This document shows positions 49,633 through 58,864 of a DNA stretch of 64,000 bases, in pieces. This stretch comes from Pseudomonas maumuensis (GTDB taxonomy: Bacteria > Pseudomonadota > Gammaproteobacteria > Pseudomonadales > Pseudomonadaceae). The stretch lies in assembly GCF_019139675.1 (NCBI RefSeq), contig NZ_CP077077.1, positions 2,108,001-2,172,000 of the forward strand, in the 5' to 3' direction. Each line of letters starts with the position of its first letter. Position 1 is the first letter of the stretch. The notes under the pieces are model-generated. The model made no database searches, had not been told where the DNA came from, and saw only the letters and a program-made list of their open reading frames with translations. The translations under genes were made by a program, and so were the position numbers.

Positions 49633-52413
49633 ATGCCTTCCGACACTTCGCGTTTCCCGGTACTGCTCTGCGCTTCATTGTTTCTGGCTGCTGTTCCCCC
49701 GGCGCTTGCCGAAACGCCGGCAGCCACCCGCGGACAGGCCGGCCAGCTGCAGTACTTTGCCATTCCCGCCGGCCCCCTGGGCCAAAGCCTGGCGCGTCTT
49801 GCCGAACACAGTGGCGTCCGGCTTGCGTACGACTCGCGCCTTGTAGACGGTTACCAGGCGTTGCGCCTGGAAGGGCATTACAGCATCGCTGGCGCCCTGG
49901 AAGCCTTGCTGGCCGGTAGCGGCCTGACGATCGTCGATACCGGCACCGGTTACCTGATCCGCCGCGACCAGGCCAATGACGAACAGGCGGTGCGCCTGCA
50001 ACCGACCAACGTCAACAGCCTGCACAATGAAGACGAGCAGCGCTTCTCCAATCCTTTCACGCTTAGCGCCGAGCAGATCGACAAGCGCCCCCAGGCCAAC
50101 AGCAACCTCACCGACCTGTTGCGCAGCCACCCGGTGGTGCAGTTCTCCAACAGCAGCCAGAGCGGTCTGAACCAGGGCGAGATCAAGCCCGATTCGATCT
50201 CGATCCATGGCTCGCGCCCTTACCAGGGGTTGTTCAGCCTGGACGGCATGCGCATGAACAACGACCTCGATCCGGTCGACCCCGGCAACGGCGTGACCTT
50301 GGCCTCGGGCACCTCCAGCGAGCAAGGCTTCTACCTCGACAGCCGCCTGATCGACAGCCTCGAAGTGCATGACTCGAACATCTCCGCACGCTACAGCGGT
50401 TTCACCGGCGGCGTGGTCGAAGCCACCTCGCGCAGCTGGCGCGGCGGGCAGGGCGGGCGCGTTTACTACCGGCACAGCGATGCCGACTGGAACCACACCT
50501 TCAGCGACAGCCGCCTGGACTTCGACAGCGCCAACAATAGCGTCGACCGCCCGGCACGCTTCCAGCCCAAGTACCAGAAAAGCGACTACGGTGCCTGGGC
50601 CGAGACCCAGCTGGCGGAAAACCTCGGCGTGGTGGTCAGCGCCTCGCGACGCGATTCGAAGATCCCCATGCGTGATCTGGGTGGGCAGGCGCTGATGGTC
50701 GAGGGTAGCGAACTGGTGCCCCTGGACAGCCCGGCACGCAATCGTCAACAACGCCGCCAGTCCGACAACCTCTCGGCCAAGTTCAGCCTCTATGCCACGC
50801 CCGAGACCACGCTGCACTGGACGGTGCTGTACTCCGGCTACGAGGAGCAGATGTTCCAGAACAGCATCGCCGACTCCGGCTACCGTAACAGTCACGATGG
50901 TCTGGGCAGCATTCTCAAACTCGAGCAATTGACCGACCTGGGGCGCCTGGATCTGTCGGCCAGTTATCGGCACATGACCGATGAGCGCGACGGCGATACC
51001 GATTTTCGTATCCTGGTGCGCGACTTCACCGACTGGCGGGCCCCAAGGAACTACCAGTACGGTGGCCCTGGCAGCCTTGAGAGCTACCAGGACACCGTCG
51101 AACTGTCCGGCCAGTTCGCATTCGACCAGTTGCGCACTGGCGTGCTGGGCCACCAGGTGACGGTCGGGGCGGGGGTCAACCAGGTCGATGCCGAATTCAA
51201 GCGCGAGCAGACCTACTACTCGGCCACTTTTACCGGCATGCAGGACTTCTACAACCTGCAACAGGTCGACGCTTTCTTCGCAGGTTCCACATCCACCCGC
51301 TACACCAGCTACCACCTGTTCCTCGAGGATGCCGTGGAGTGGGGCCGGGTGACCGTGCGCCCAGGCGTACGCCTGGACCGCGACGACTTCGTCGGGCGCG
51401 ACAACCTTGCGCCGCGCCTGGCGATTTCCTGGGATGTGCAGGGCAACGGCGACACTGTGCTCAAGGCCGGGGCCAACCGCTACTACGGCAGCTCGATGCT
51501 CACCTACGCCCTGTATGGCGCGCAGAACGGCGGCCTGAAGCATTGCTACGGCGACCCCAGTTGCCTGGCGCTCAAGGACAGTGGCGACGGCAGCTGGGAC
51601 GCCACGCCCGACTACGAGGGCCTGGACGGCCTCAAGACCCCCTACAGTGACGAGCTGATGGTGGGCCTCAGCCAGCGCTGGGGCAACAGCCTGTGGTCGC
51701 TGCAGTACGTCAATCGCAAGCACCGCGACGAGGTGCGCAGCCGGCCCAAGTACCCGGACAGCCGCGCCAGCGACAAGCGCAGCGTCAAGCAGTTCACCAA
51801 CGACAGCAAGACCGACAGCGACAACGTCTACCTCAGCGTGAGCATGCTCGAGCCGCTGCGCTGGCAGGGCGCCGAGCATGTCTTCGGTGCTTCGTTGGCC
51901 TGGCAGCGCACCCGTAGCGACACCGCGCTGGAGCTGGGCTACACCGATATCGACCTGAGCATGAAGCTCGATCCGGACAAGGCCTGGTACAACGGCAAGG
52001 TGATCAGCGCCAAGGACCTGCCCGCCACCGATTTCAACGCGCCCTGGAAACTCAACCTGGACTGGCAGGCCACCTGGCAGGCCCAGGGCCTGTCGCTGTT
52101 CAACCGGCTGACCTTCGAGAGCAGCCGCGACCAGGTCTACAAGCACGACACCGACGCCGACGGCTACTACACCTTGCCCGACAGCGGCCTGCGGGTGCGC
52201 AAGTACAGTTCGGCGCGGATCGGTTCGCTGTGGCGCTGGGACACCAGCCTGCAGTGGAAGCCGGCGTTCGCCGGTGGGCTGGGGTTCACCGCCGAGGTCA
52301 ACAACCTGTTCAATACCCGCAACCAGAGCGACACCCTCAACTGGCGTGGCGAGACCTACAAGGTGTACCAGCCGGGACGCCAGTTGTGGTTGGGGCTGTC
52401 CTATGACTTCTGA
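49633..52413 (+). CDS. TonB-dependent transducer (FecA-type receptor)
   Basis: Outer-membrane TonB-dependent receptor, 926 aa, with signal peptide ending VPPALAE. A secretin/TonB STN signalling domain follows (about 40-105: FAIPAGPLGQSLARLAEHSGV...IAGALEALLAGSGL), the module that talks to FecR-type anti-sigma factors. Then come the plug (about 130-260, SISIHGSRPYQGLFSLDGMR) and a beta-barrel ending WLGLSYDF. It is first in an operon with an SbmA/YddA-like ABC transporter and an M16 protease, which points to import of a proteinaceous or peptide-linked, probably iron-containing, ligand. The ligand is inferred from context only. Confidence 0.9.
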   Translation: MPSDTSRFPVLLCASLFLAAVPPALAETPAATRGQAGQLQYFAIPAGPLGQSLARLAEHSGVRLAYDSRLVDGYQALRLEGHYSIAGALEALLAGSGLTIVDTGTGYLIRRDQANDEQAVRLQPTNVNSLHNEDEQRFSNPFTLSAEQIDKRPQANSNLTDLLRSHPVVQFSNSSQSGLNQGEIKPDSISIHGSRPYQGLFSLDGMRMNNDLDPVDPGNGVTLASGTSSEQGFYLDSRLIDSLEVHDSNISARYSGFTGGVVEATSRSWRGGQGGRVYYRHSDADWNHTFSDSRLDFDSANNSVDRPARFQPKYQKSDYGAWAETQLAENLGVVVSASRRDSKIPMRDLGGQALMVEGSELVPLDSPARNRQQRRQSDNLSAKFSLYATPETTLHWTVLYSGYEEQMFQNSIADSGYRNSHDGLGSILKLEQLTDLGRLDLSASYRHMTDERDGDTDFRILVRDFTDWRAPRNYQYGGPGSLESYQDTVELSGQFAFDQLRTGVLGHQVTVGAGVNQVDAEFKREQTYYSATFTGMQDFYNLQQVDAFFAGSTSTRYTSYHLFLEDAVEWGRVTVRPGVRLDRDDFVGRDNLAPRLAISWDVQGNGDTVLKAGANRYYGSSMLTYALYGAQNGGLKHCYGDPSCLALKDSGDGSWDATPDYEGLDGLKTPYSDELMVGLSQRWGNSLWSLQYVNRKHRDEVRSRPKYPDSRASDKRSVKQFTNDSKTDSDNVYLSVSMLEPLRWQGAEHVFGASLAWQRTRSDTALELGYTDIDLSMKLDPDKAWYNGKVISAKDLPATDFNAPWKLNLDWQATWQAQGLSLFNRLTFESSRDQVYKHDTDADGYYTLPDSGLRVRKYSSARIGSLWRWDTSLQWKPAFAGGLGFTAEVNNLFNTRNQSDTLNWRGETYKVYQPGRQLWLGLSYDF

Positions 52414-54127
52414 GCGCTCGCTGCCGATCAACCGGCTGCGCCAGTTCTGGGCCATTTGCCGGCCTTTCTGGTGTTCGCGCCAGGCCTGCCCAGCGTGGGC
52501 GTTGCTGGTAACGGTAGTTGGCCTGACCCTGTTCGGGGTATGGCTTAACGTGCAGCTGAACGAATGGAACGGTGCCTTCTACAACGCTCTGCAGGCGGTC
52601 GACGGTGGCACGCTGTATCGCCTGTTGTACCAATTCGCCGGGTTGGCGGCGGCGATGATCCTGTCGGTGGTGTATGCCGACTACTTGCGCAAGCAGTTGC
52701 TGATCCGCTGGCGTGCCTGGCTCACCGAGCATATCGTCGGGCGCTGGCTGTCTGCCGATGCCTGCCACTATCGCCTGCAGGTGCAGGGGCGCGAGCCGGA
52801 CAATCCGGATCAGCGTATCGCCGACGACGTGCGGCAGATGATCGAGCTGACCCTGCAGTTACTGCTGTCGTTCATCCGCGCGCTGCTGACCCTGGTGTCG
52901 TTCGTGGCCATTCTCTGGACCCTCTCGGGCAGCTTCGGCTTCACCTTGTGGGGCAACGAATACCGCCTGCCTGGCTACATGGTCTGGGCCTGCGTGCTGT
53001 ACACCGTGGTGGGCATTGGCCTGACCCGCTGGATCGGCGGCGCGCTGCAACGCCTGAACTTCCAGCAGCAACAGCGCGAGGCCGACTACCGTAGCGCGCT
53101 GATCCTGCGTCGGCGCAGCAGCGAGGCGATTGCCGGCCAGCGGGGCGAGGCCAGCGAACGCAAGGCGCTGGGCCGGCGCTTTGCCGAAGTGGTGGGCAAC
53201 TGGTACCAGTTGATGCGCGCCGAGCGCAACCTGGCGTTCTTCACCGTGGGCTACAAGCAGGTGACGATCATCGCGCCGTTTTTCTTCGCCTTGCCGGCGT
53301 TCCTGGCCGGACAGCTTCAGCTCGGCGGGCTGATGCGCATCCAGTCGGCGTTCGGACAGGTTTCCAGTTCGCTCAGCTGGTTTATCCATGCCTATCGCGA
53401 CATCGCCTTGTGGTCGGCCTGCGTGGAGCGGCTGCACGGTTTCGTCTGCCTGCTCGAAGCCAGCCCTGGCCAGCCGACGGAGGATGGTGCGCCGGCCCCT
53501 GCGCTGCTGGAGGCACGCCTGGGTGTCGAGCACGCCGATGGCCGCCCGTTGCTGGCGCCGCTGACCCTGCACCTGTTGCCTGGCAGCCTGACCCTGCTGC
53601 GGGGACGGTCCGGGCTGGGCAAATCGACCCTGCTGCGCACGCTGGCCGGCTTCTGGCCCCATTTCCATGGCACGTTCATGGGCCGCGCCGAAGCGTTCTG
53701 GATACCTCAGCATGGGTATCTGGCGGACGAAGCCCTGGCTGAGCTGGTCGCTTATCCCAAGCCGGCGGACGCCTTTACCGAGGCGCAACTGCGCGAGGCG
53801 CTGATGGCGGTTGGGCTGGGCGACTGGGCACAGCGGCCATGGCTGCGGGCCGACTGGCGGCAACGGCTGTCCGGTGGCGAGCAACAACGCTTGCTGTTCG
53901 CGCGCCTGCTGCTCAACCGCCCACGGTTGCTGCTGCTGGACGAAGTCACCTCGGCGCTTGATCCGGACACTGCCAGCGCGTTGCTTTCGCTGCTGCGCAG
54001 ACGCCTGCCCGACAGTGCCATCGTGCTGGTGAGCCACCAGCCTCATCTGGCTGCCCTGGCCGATCAAGTGATCGACCTGGGTGGCCTTCCCTATGCTGCA
54101 AAGGAACCCCACGTCGATGTTCAGTAG
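52403..54127 (+). CDS. SbmA/YddA-type ABC transporter (fused permease-ATPase)
   Basis: A 574-aa inner-membrane protein. The N-terminal SbmA/BacA-like domain (about 1-340) has six or more helices and the typical LFGVWLNVQLNEWNGAFYNALQ opening. The C-terminal ATPase has Walker A GRSGLGKST, the signature LSGGEQQR and Walker B RLLLLDE. It belongs to the YddA family (E. coli) and FusD-like transporters. The start ATG at 52403 overlaps the receptor stop by 11 bases. In the model system it carries protease-generated fragments, or protease-released cofactor, into the cytoplasm. Confidence 0.9.
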   Translation: MTSERSLPINRLRQFWAICRPFWCSRQACPAWALLVTVVGLTLFGVWLNVQLNEWNGAFYNALQAVDGGTLYRLLYQFAGLAAAMILSVVYADYLRKQLLIRWRAWLTEHIVGRWLSADACHYRLQVQGREPDNPDQRIADDVRQMIELTLQLLLSFIRALLTLVSFVAILWTLSGSFGFTLWGNEYRLPGYMVWACVLYTVVGIGLTRWIGGALQRLNFQQQQREADYRSALILRRRSSEAIAGQRGEASERKALGRRFAEVVGNWYQLMRAERNLAFFTVGYKQVTIIAPFFFALPAFLAGQLQLGGLMRIQSAFGQVSSSLSWFIHAYRDIALWSACVERLHGFVCLLEASPGQPTEDGAPAPALLEARLGVEHADGRPLLAPLTLHLLPGSLTLLRGRSGLGKSTLLRTLAGFWPHFHGTFMGRAEAFWIPQHGYLADEALAELVAYPKPADAFTEAQLREALMAVGLGDWAQRPWLRADWRQRLSGGEQQRLLFARLLLNRPRLLLLDEVTSALDPDTASALLSLLRRRLPDSAIVLVSHQPHLAALADQVIDLGGLPYAAKEPHVDVQ

Positions 54128-56930
54128 AATCCTGTTACTCGCCTGTGCATTGAGTCTGGCGGCCTGCAATGTCACACCTTCGAGCACCGCCGAGGGTGTC
54201 GAAGCCGCCCAGGCTTCGGGTGAGCTGCCCGTACGCCCGGGCTTGCGTGACTATCGCCTCGACAACGGCTTGCGCGTGCTGCTGTTGCCTCGCCAGGCGC
54301 CCGGCGTGGAGCTGCGCCTGCTGGTGGCCAGCGGCTCGATGCAGGAAACCGCGGAGCAGCGCGGCCTGGCGCATTTCGTCGAGCACATGGCGTTCAAGGG
54401 TAGCCGACACTTCCCCGGCAAGTCCGGGTTGCAGGCGCTGGAGCGCGAAGGCATCAGTCTTGGGCCCGACATCAATGCCGCGACCCGCTTCAACAGCACG
54501 CTCTACAAGCTGTCACTGCCCGATGGCGAGACCGACCTGGCCTTGCGGGTGATGGCCGATTGGGCCGGGCAGGTGAGTTTCGAGCCAGCCGCCTTCGAGG
54601 CCGAGCGCGAGGTGATCGTCGAGGAGTGGCGCATGCGCCAGGGCGTCGGCCAACGCATCAACCAGCAGCTCGAAGCGCTGCGCTATGCCGACAGCGACTA
54701 TCGGCAGCGCGATCCAATCGGCGACCTGGAGGTCATCCGCCATGCGCCGCTGCGGCAAGCCCAGGCCTACTACCGCGACGGCTACCAGCCACAGCGCATG
54801 ACGCTGGTGCTGGTCGGCAGTTTCGATGAAGACAAAGTGCGAAAGGCGATCCACCAGGGCTTCTCCGGCTTGACCCGTGGCCAGGCCGCCAGTGCGGCGC
54901 AGCCTGCGTTCCATGGCGGTACAGACCTGCGGGTTGCCCAGGTGTTCGATGCCGAGCAAAGTCAGCGCCTGTTGCAGTTCGCCCTGCAACGCGACCTGGC
55001 GGCACCGCTCGACACGCAGAACGGCCAGTGGCGAGACCTGATCGATGCCCTGTGGCTCAGCGTGCTCGACGAGCGCCTCGACCTGCTGGTCGAACGAGGT
55101 GGCTTCAGCAGCGCCGGTACGGCCGAGCGCTCGAACCTGCTCGATGCGCGGCGGGCCCAGTACCTGTTCCTGCTGCGCTTGCGCGATGATGACCTGACCG
55201 GCGCCGCCGAGCGGCTGTTCACCGAGTTGCGCAGACTGGCCATCCAACCGGTGACTGCCGACGAGCTGACGTCGGCCAAGCATCGCCTGCTGGACAAGCT
55301 GCAGGGCCAGGCCGCCGCCCAGGAACGCTACGCCCATCAGGTACTCGCCGACGGTCTGGCCGATGCCCTGGAATACCGCATGCCGATGTTCGACAAGCGC
55401 CAGCAACTGGCCCTGACCGAAGCCTGGTTGCCGCGCATTGGCGCCGATCACCTGCGTGCGGCGGTGGCCGAGCTGTTGCAGCAGGCTTCGCCGCGCCTGG
55501 CCGTGATCGGGCCGGACAGCGATGCCGGACGTTTCGATGACCGCCATTTCCAGGCCGTGTGGCAACGGGCGCTGGCCAGCCAGCCGGGGGCGTTCGCCTT
55601 GTTGGCGGGCCCGCGAGCGCTGGAGCTGGCGCAGCCCAGCTCTGGCAGCCTGAGTGACCTGCCTGGGTTGGGTACGGTGGGTGCGGAACAGTGGCGGCTG
55701 GGCAACGGCATCCGGGTCATCGTCAAGGCCGACGCCAGCCTGCAGGACAATGTCCGTCTGGAGCTGCGTCAGGCCGGCGGCGGCTCGCTGGAAGACGAAG
55801 ACCAGGCCGGCCAGCGGCACTGGGCCATCCAGCTGGCCGAACGCAGTGGCTATGGCGCCTACTCGCCACGCCAACTGGCGCGTCTGGGCGACAGCCTGGG
55901 CGTACGCGTGCAGCCGTTCAGCGAGAGCCTGTTCCATGGCGTGCGCGGCACCGCCCCGGCTGACCAGATGGAGGCGTTGTTCAAGCTGCTTAACCTCAAG
56001 TTGACGGCGGCGCGGTTCGACGCCGGGCAACTGGACGCGCTGCGCCAGCGCATGGCCGATGACCTGCAGCGCCAACCGGCCGAACGACGCTACATGGATG
56101 CGATCAACCGTGGTGCCTACGCCAACGGCCAGCACCTGGTCAGCGACCCACAGGGGCCCTGGCGGCACTTCGATGTAGCGCAACTGGCCGGCGTCCACGC
56201 CGAGCTGTTTGCCGTGCGCCCTGGCATGACCCTGGTGGTCTCCGGCCCCGTGGATCTCGCGCAACTGCGTACCCTCAGCCGCACCTGGCTGGCCAGTCTG
56301 CCGCTGGCCGACAGCGTCCAGCCACACTGGCGTGACCGTGGCGTGCGCCCACTGCACCAGGCGATGAGCGAGGTCTATGCCTGGTCGAAGAGCCCGAAGA
56401 GCATGGTCAGCGTGCTCTACAGCAGCCCGGCCAGTTGGCGGCGCGAGGATGTGCTGGCGCTGCAGATGCTGGACCAGATCGCCAGCCTGCGCTTGCGCCA
56501 GGCGATTCGTGAGGACGCCTCAGGGGTCTATGCCATCGGCTTTTCCCAGTTGCTGGCGCGCCTGCCATCGCCTTACTACCTGGCGCGGCTCAACTTCACT
56601 GCCGCCCCGGACCGGGCCGAGGCGCTGGCAGTCCAGGCCCGTGGGGTGATCCAGCAGATCGCCGAGGGCGGCATCAGTGCCAGCGAGCTGCAACAGGCTC
56701 GGCAAACGCTGCTCAACGAGCAGCGCCAGCAACGGCGCAGCGCGTCGTACTGGACTGAGGCGCTGATGCAGGTCGCCATGACCGATGGGGATTTCAACGC
56801 CCTGGCCGTCGAGCCAGAACAGCTGCGCGCGCTCGATCTGCACACGGTCAATCGTCTGGCGGCCCAGTGGCTGGGGCGCAACCCCAAACAGTTCGTGCTG
56901 GCACCGCACAAGCTCAGCGAGCGCCTATAG
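54117..56930 (+). CDS. M16-family zinc metalloprotease lipoprotein (PqqL/FusC-like)
   Basis: A 937-aa two-halved insulinase-type protease. The signal MFSRILLLACALSLAAC has a lipobox LAAC with Cys17, so it is a periplasm-facing lipoprotein. The inverted zinc motif His86-x2-Glu89-His90 (HFVEHMAFKG) is intact, with the downstream Glu in VIVEEWRMR. The second, inactive half begins near residue 520. Its relatives PqqL (E. coli) and FusC (Pectobacterium) cut proteins imported through the partner TonB receptor. The start at 54117 overlaps the ABC gene by 11 bases. Longer GTG starts exist but lose the lipobox context. Confidence 0.9.
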   Translation: MFSRILLLACALSLAACNVTPSSTAEGVEAAQASGELPVRPGLRDYRLDNGLRVLLLPRQAPGVELRLLVASGSMQETAEQRGLAHFVEHMAFKGSRHFPGKSGLQALEREGISLGPDINAATRFNSTLYKLSLPDGETDLALRVMADWAGQVSFEPAAFEAEREVIVEEWRMRQGVGQRINQQLEALRYADSDYRQRDPIGDLEVIRHAPLRQAQAYYRDGYQPQRMTLVLVGSFDEDKVRKAIHQGFSGLTRGQAASAAQPAFHGGTDLRVAQVFDAEQSQRLLQFALQRDLAAPLDTQNGQWRDLIDALWLSVLDERLDLLVERGGFSSAGTAERSNLLDARRAQYLFLLRLRDDDLTGAAERLFTELRRLAIQPVTADELTSAKHRLLDKLQGQAAAQERYAHQVLADGLADALEYRMPMFDKRQQLALTEAWLPRIGADHLRAAVAELLQQASPRLAVIGPDSDAGRFDDRHFQAVWQRALASQPGAFALLAGPRALELAQPSSGSLSDLPGLGTVGAEQWRLGNGIRVIVKADASLQDNVRLELRQAGGGSLEDEDQAGQRHWAIQLAERSGYGAYSPRQLARLGDSLGVRVQPFSESLFHGVRGTAPADQMEALFKLLNLKLTAARFDAGQLDALRQRMADDLQRQPAERRYMDAINRGAYANGQHLVSDPQGPWRHFDVAQLAGVHAELFAVRPGMTLVVSGPVDLAQLRTLSRTWLASLPLADSVQPHWRDRGVRPLHQAMSEVYAWSKSPKSMVSVLYSSPASWRREDVLALQMLDQIASLRLRQAIREDASGVYAIGFSQLLARLPSPYYLARLNFTAAPDRAEALAVQARGVIQQIAEGGISASELQQARQTLLNEQRQQRRSASYWTEALMQVAMTDGDFNALAVEPEQLRALDLHTVNRLAAQWLGRNPKQFVLAPHKLSERL

Positions 56931-56939
56931 GCGTGGTGA

Positions 56940-57884
56940 TCAGGCCGGCTCCAGTGTTGCCCAATAGCGGCTGCGGTAGCGCACCTGCACCGGCAGCACC
57001 TGGCCCAGGGTCGCCAGCACCTGTTCGGGCTGGAGCAGGTCGAAGGAGCCGGAAATGCGCAGCTGGGCGATGCGTGGATCGCAGCGCAGGATGCCCGGCC
57101 GGTAGCGGTCCAGCTCCTGGACGAACTCGCCCAAGGGCATGCCTTCGCTGATCAGCAGGCCGCGGGTCCAGGCGTCTGAGGCCAGCGGCAACGGCCTGCG
57201 TTCGAGGTGGTGATTGGTCAGCAGCAATTGCTGGCCGGCCGTCACGCGGTGTTCGCCATCGGCCAGTACCACGCCGACCTGGCCCCGGTACACCGAGATG
57301 CGCGTCGGCTGGTCATCCAAGGCGCGAACGGCAAAACGGGCCTGGTCGGCCTGGATCAACGCCCGGCCGCTGCGCACCTGGGTGAAGGCCGGCACGGTCT
57401 GGCGTGTGTCGACCATCACCTCGCCACGCAGCAGGGCGATCAGCGTGCCGTGGCGTTGCGCCTGGATGTCCAGGGCGGTGGCGGTGTTGGCGTCGAGCGT
57501 CAACTGCTCGCCCAAGGTCAGCCGACGCTGTTCGCCCGTGGCGGTACGCAGGTCGGCATCAAGGTTTGGCCAGGCCAGTTGCTGGCCGCTGTAAGCGATG
57601 CCGCCGACACCGCCGAGCAAAAGGCAAAGCTTGCCGACGAAGGCACGCCGCGAAGTGGCGGGCGGGCTGGAGCGCCAGGCCGACAACAGCAGCTTGCCGT
57701 CGTCGCCCGATAGCCGTTGCTGCAGCGCCTGCACCCGTTGCCAGGCTTGCCGATGGGTGTCGGACGCGTCCAGCCACGCTTGCCAGCGTTGGCGTCGCGG
57801 ATCCTCGGCATGGGCTTCGCGCAGCTCGATGTACCAGTCCAGCGCGGCATCGATGCAGGCCTGGGCGTGGCGGTCGTGATTCAT
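56940..57884 (-). CDS. fecR: FecR-family anti-sigma/sigma regulator
   Basis: Inner-membrane signalling protein of 314 aa that links an outer-membrane transducer to its ECF sigma factor. The N-terminal cytoplasmic domain (about 1-85, DUF4880-like, CIDAALDWYIELREAH) is followed by one membrane helix (about 92-108), the FecR periplasmic domain (LRTATGEQRRLTLGEQLTLDANTATAL) and a C-terminal STN-like region (LRISGSFDLLQPEQVLATL). The start overlaps the sigma gene stop by 4 bases. Its convergent neighbour is the transducer operon, so the two very likely form one circuit. Confidence 0.9.
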   Translation of the reverse strand: MNHDRHAQACIDAALDWYIELREAHAEDPRRQRWQAWLDASDTHRQAWQRVQALQQRLSGDDGKLLLSAWRSSPPATSRRAFVGKLCLLLGGVGGIAYSGQQLAWPNLDADLRTATGEQRRLTLGEQLTLDANTATALDIQAQRHGTLIALLRGEVMVDTRQTVPAFTQVRSGRALIQADQARFAVRALDDQPTRISVYRGQVGVVLADGEHRVTAGQQLLLTNHHLERRPLPLASDAWTRGLLISEGMPLGEFVQELDRYRPGILRCDPRIAQLRISGSFDLLQPEQVLATLGQVLPVQVRYRSRYWATLEPA

Positions 57885-58369
57885 GCCTCCAGTTCCAGGC
57901 AGAGCAGCAGCGCCGTGCGCATGTACTTTTTCACCGAGCTCACGGTCACCCCCAACTGTTCGGCGGCCTCGGCGTACTTCAGACCGTCCAGCTGGCACAG
58001 CAAGAACGCCTGACGCACCTTGGCCGGCAGGCTGGCGAGCAGGCGGTCGAGGGCGTACAGGCTTTCGAGCAGTGAGCAGGTCAGCTCCGGTGACGGCGCC
58101 AACGCTTCGGGCAACTGCCCTAGGGTGATCAGATAGGCGCGCTCCAGCTCCTTGCGCCGTACCTTGTCCACCAGCAGGCCGTGGGCGATGGTACGCAGGA
58201 ACGCGCGGGGCTCGCGCAGGCCTTCGAGATTGCGGCCCAGCACCTTGACGAAGGTGTCCTGGGCCAGGTCGGCGACTTCGCTGGAACAGCCCAGGCGCCG
58301 CTGCAGCCAGCCTTTGAGCCAGCCGTTGTGCGCCTGGTAGAGGTCGGCAACGACATCGTTGGAGTTCAT
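57881..58369 (-). CDS. fecI: FecI-family ECF sigma factor
   Basis: A 162-aa extracytoplasmic-function sigma factor of the iron-starvation type. Region 2 (about 5-75: LYQAHNGWLKGWLQRRLG...DLAQDTFVKVLGR) and region 4 (about 105-155: FLLCQLDGLKYAEAAEQLGVTVSSVKKYMRTALL) are both clear. It is preceded by a strong Fur box (58396-58414). It should activate the transducer operon upon ligand binding, with FecR transmitting the signal. Confidence 0.93.
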   Translation of the reverse strand: MNSNDVVADLYQAHNGWLKGWLQRRLGCSSEVADLAQDTFVKVLGRNLEGLREPRAFLRTIAHGLLVDKVRRKELERAYLITLGQLPEALAPSPELTCSLLESLYALDRLLASLPAKVRQAFLLCQLDGLKYAEAAEQLGVTVSSVKKYMRTALLLCLELEA

Positions 58370-58395
58370 CGTGGTTCGGCTATGTCGAATTAAAG

Positions 58396-58414
58396 GCTAA
58401 TGATAATCATTGGC
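58396..58414. promoter_or_regulatory. Fur box upstream of fecI
   Basis: GCTAATGATAATCATTGGC matches the 19-base Fur consensus GATAATGATAATCATTATC at 16 positions. It lies 27 bases before the fecI start, well placed to block transcription when iron is plentiful. Confidence 0.8.
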
Positions 58415-58459
58415 GATTCATTGTGCCATTATTCTGAGCAGTCGGATGTCGATGCCGAA

Positions 58460-58864
58460 TCAGCGCTGTGCCTCGTGGCACGGATGGTGAGTTGCAGGCA
58501 GCTCCTGGGTGATCCAGGCGCAGGCACACAGCGCGATCCCTGCCAGGTTCAGCGAAACCGGGTTGAAGGCGTCCACCAGCATCGACGGCTGCATCACCGC
58601 CACATCCACCAGCAGCCCCAGCAGCACGCCCGCGGCGACCAGCAATGGCCAGGCCAGCCGTGGCATCAGCAGTAGGGCAGCGAGCACCAGTTCGGCGACG
58701 CCGGCAGCCTGTGACAGCCAGATCGCCTCCCCGAGCCCGTGGGCATGCAACAGCACCTGTTCACCGGGGCTGAGGAGGATGAGCTTGGGCACCAGCCCGT
58801 GGTAGGCGAAGACGAATGCCAGGCTGGCGCGCGCCAGCCAATGCACCTGGCGCAGGCGGTTCAT
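58460..58864 (-). CDS. DoxX-like membrane protein
   Basis: A 134-aa inner-membrane protein with four helices, resembling the DoxX-like/SURF4 group (FAYHGLVPKLILLSPGEQVL; AELVLAALLLMPRLAWPLL). Start at 58864. It overlaps the upstream DCC-family gene by 4 bases, so the two are translated together. Exact function unknown; this pair recurs in Pseudomonas and may concern thiol redox in the membrane. Confidence 0.72.
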   Translation of the reverse strand: MNRLRQVHWLARASLAFVFAYHGLVPKLILLSPGEQVLLHAHGLGEAIWLSQAAGVAELVLAALLLMPRLAWPLLVAAGVLLGLLVDVAVMQPSMLVDAFNPVSLNLAGIALCACAWITQELPATHHPCHEAQR

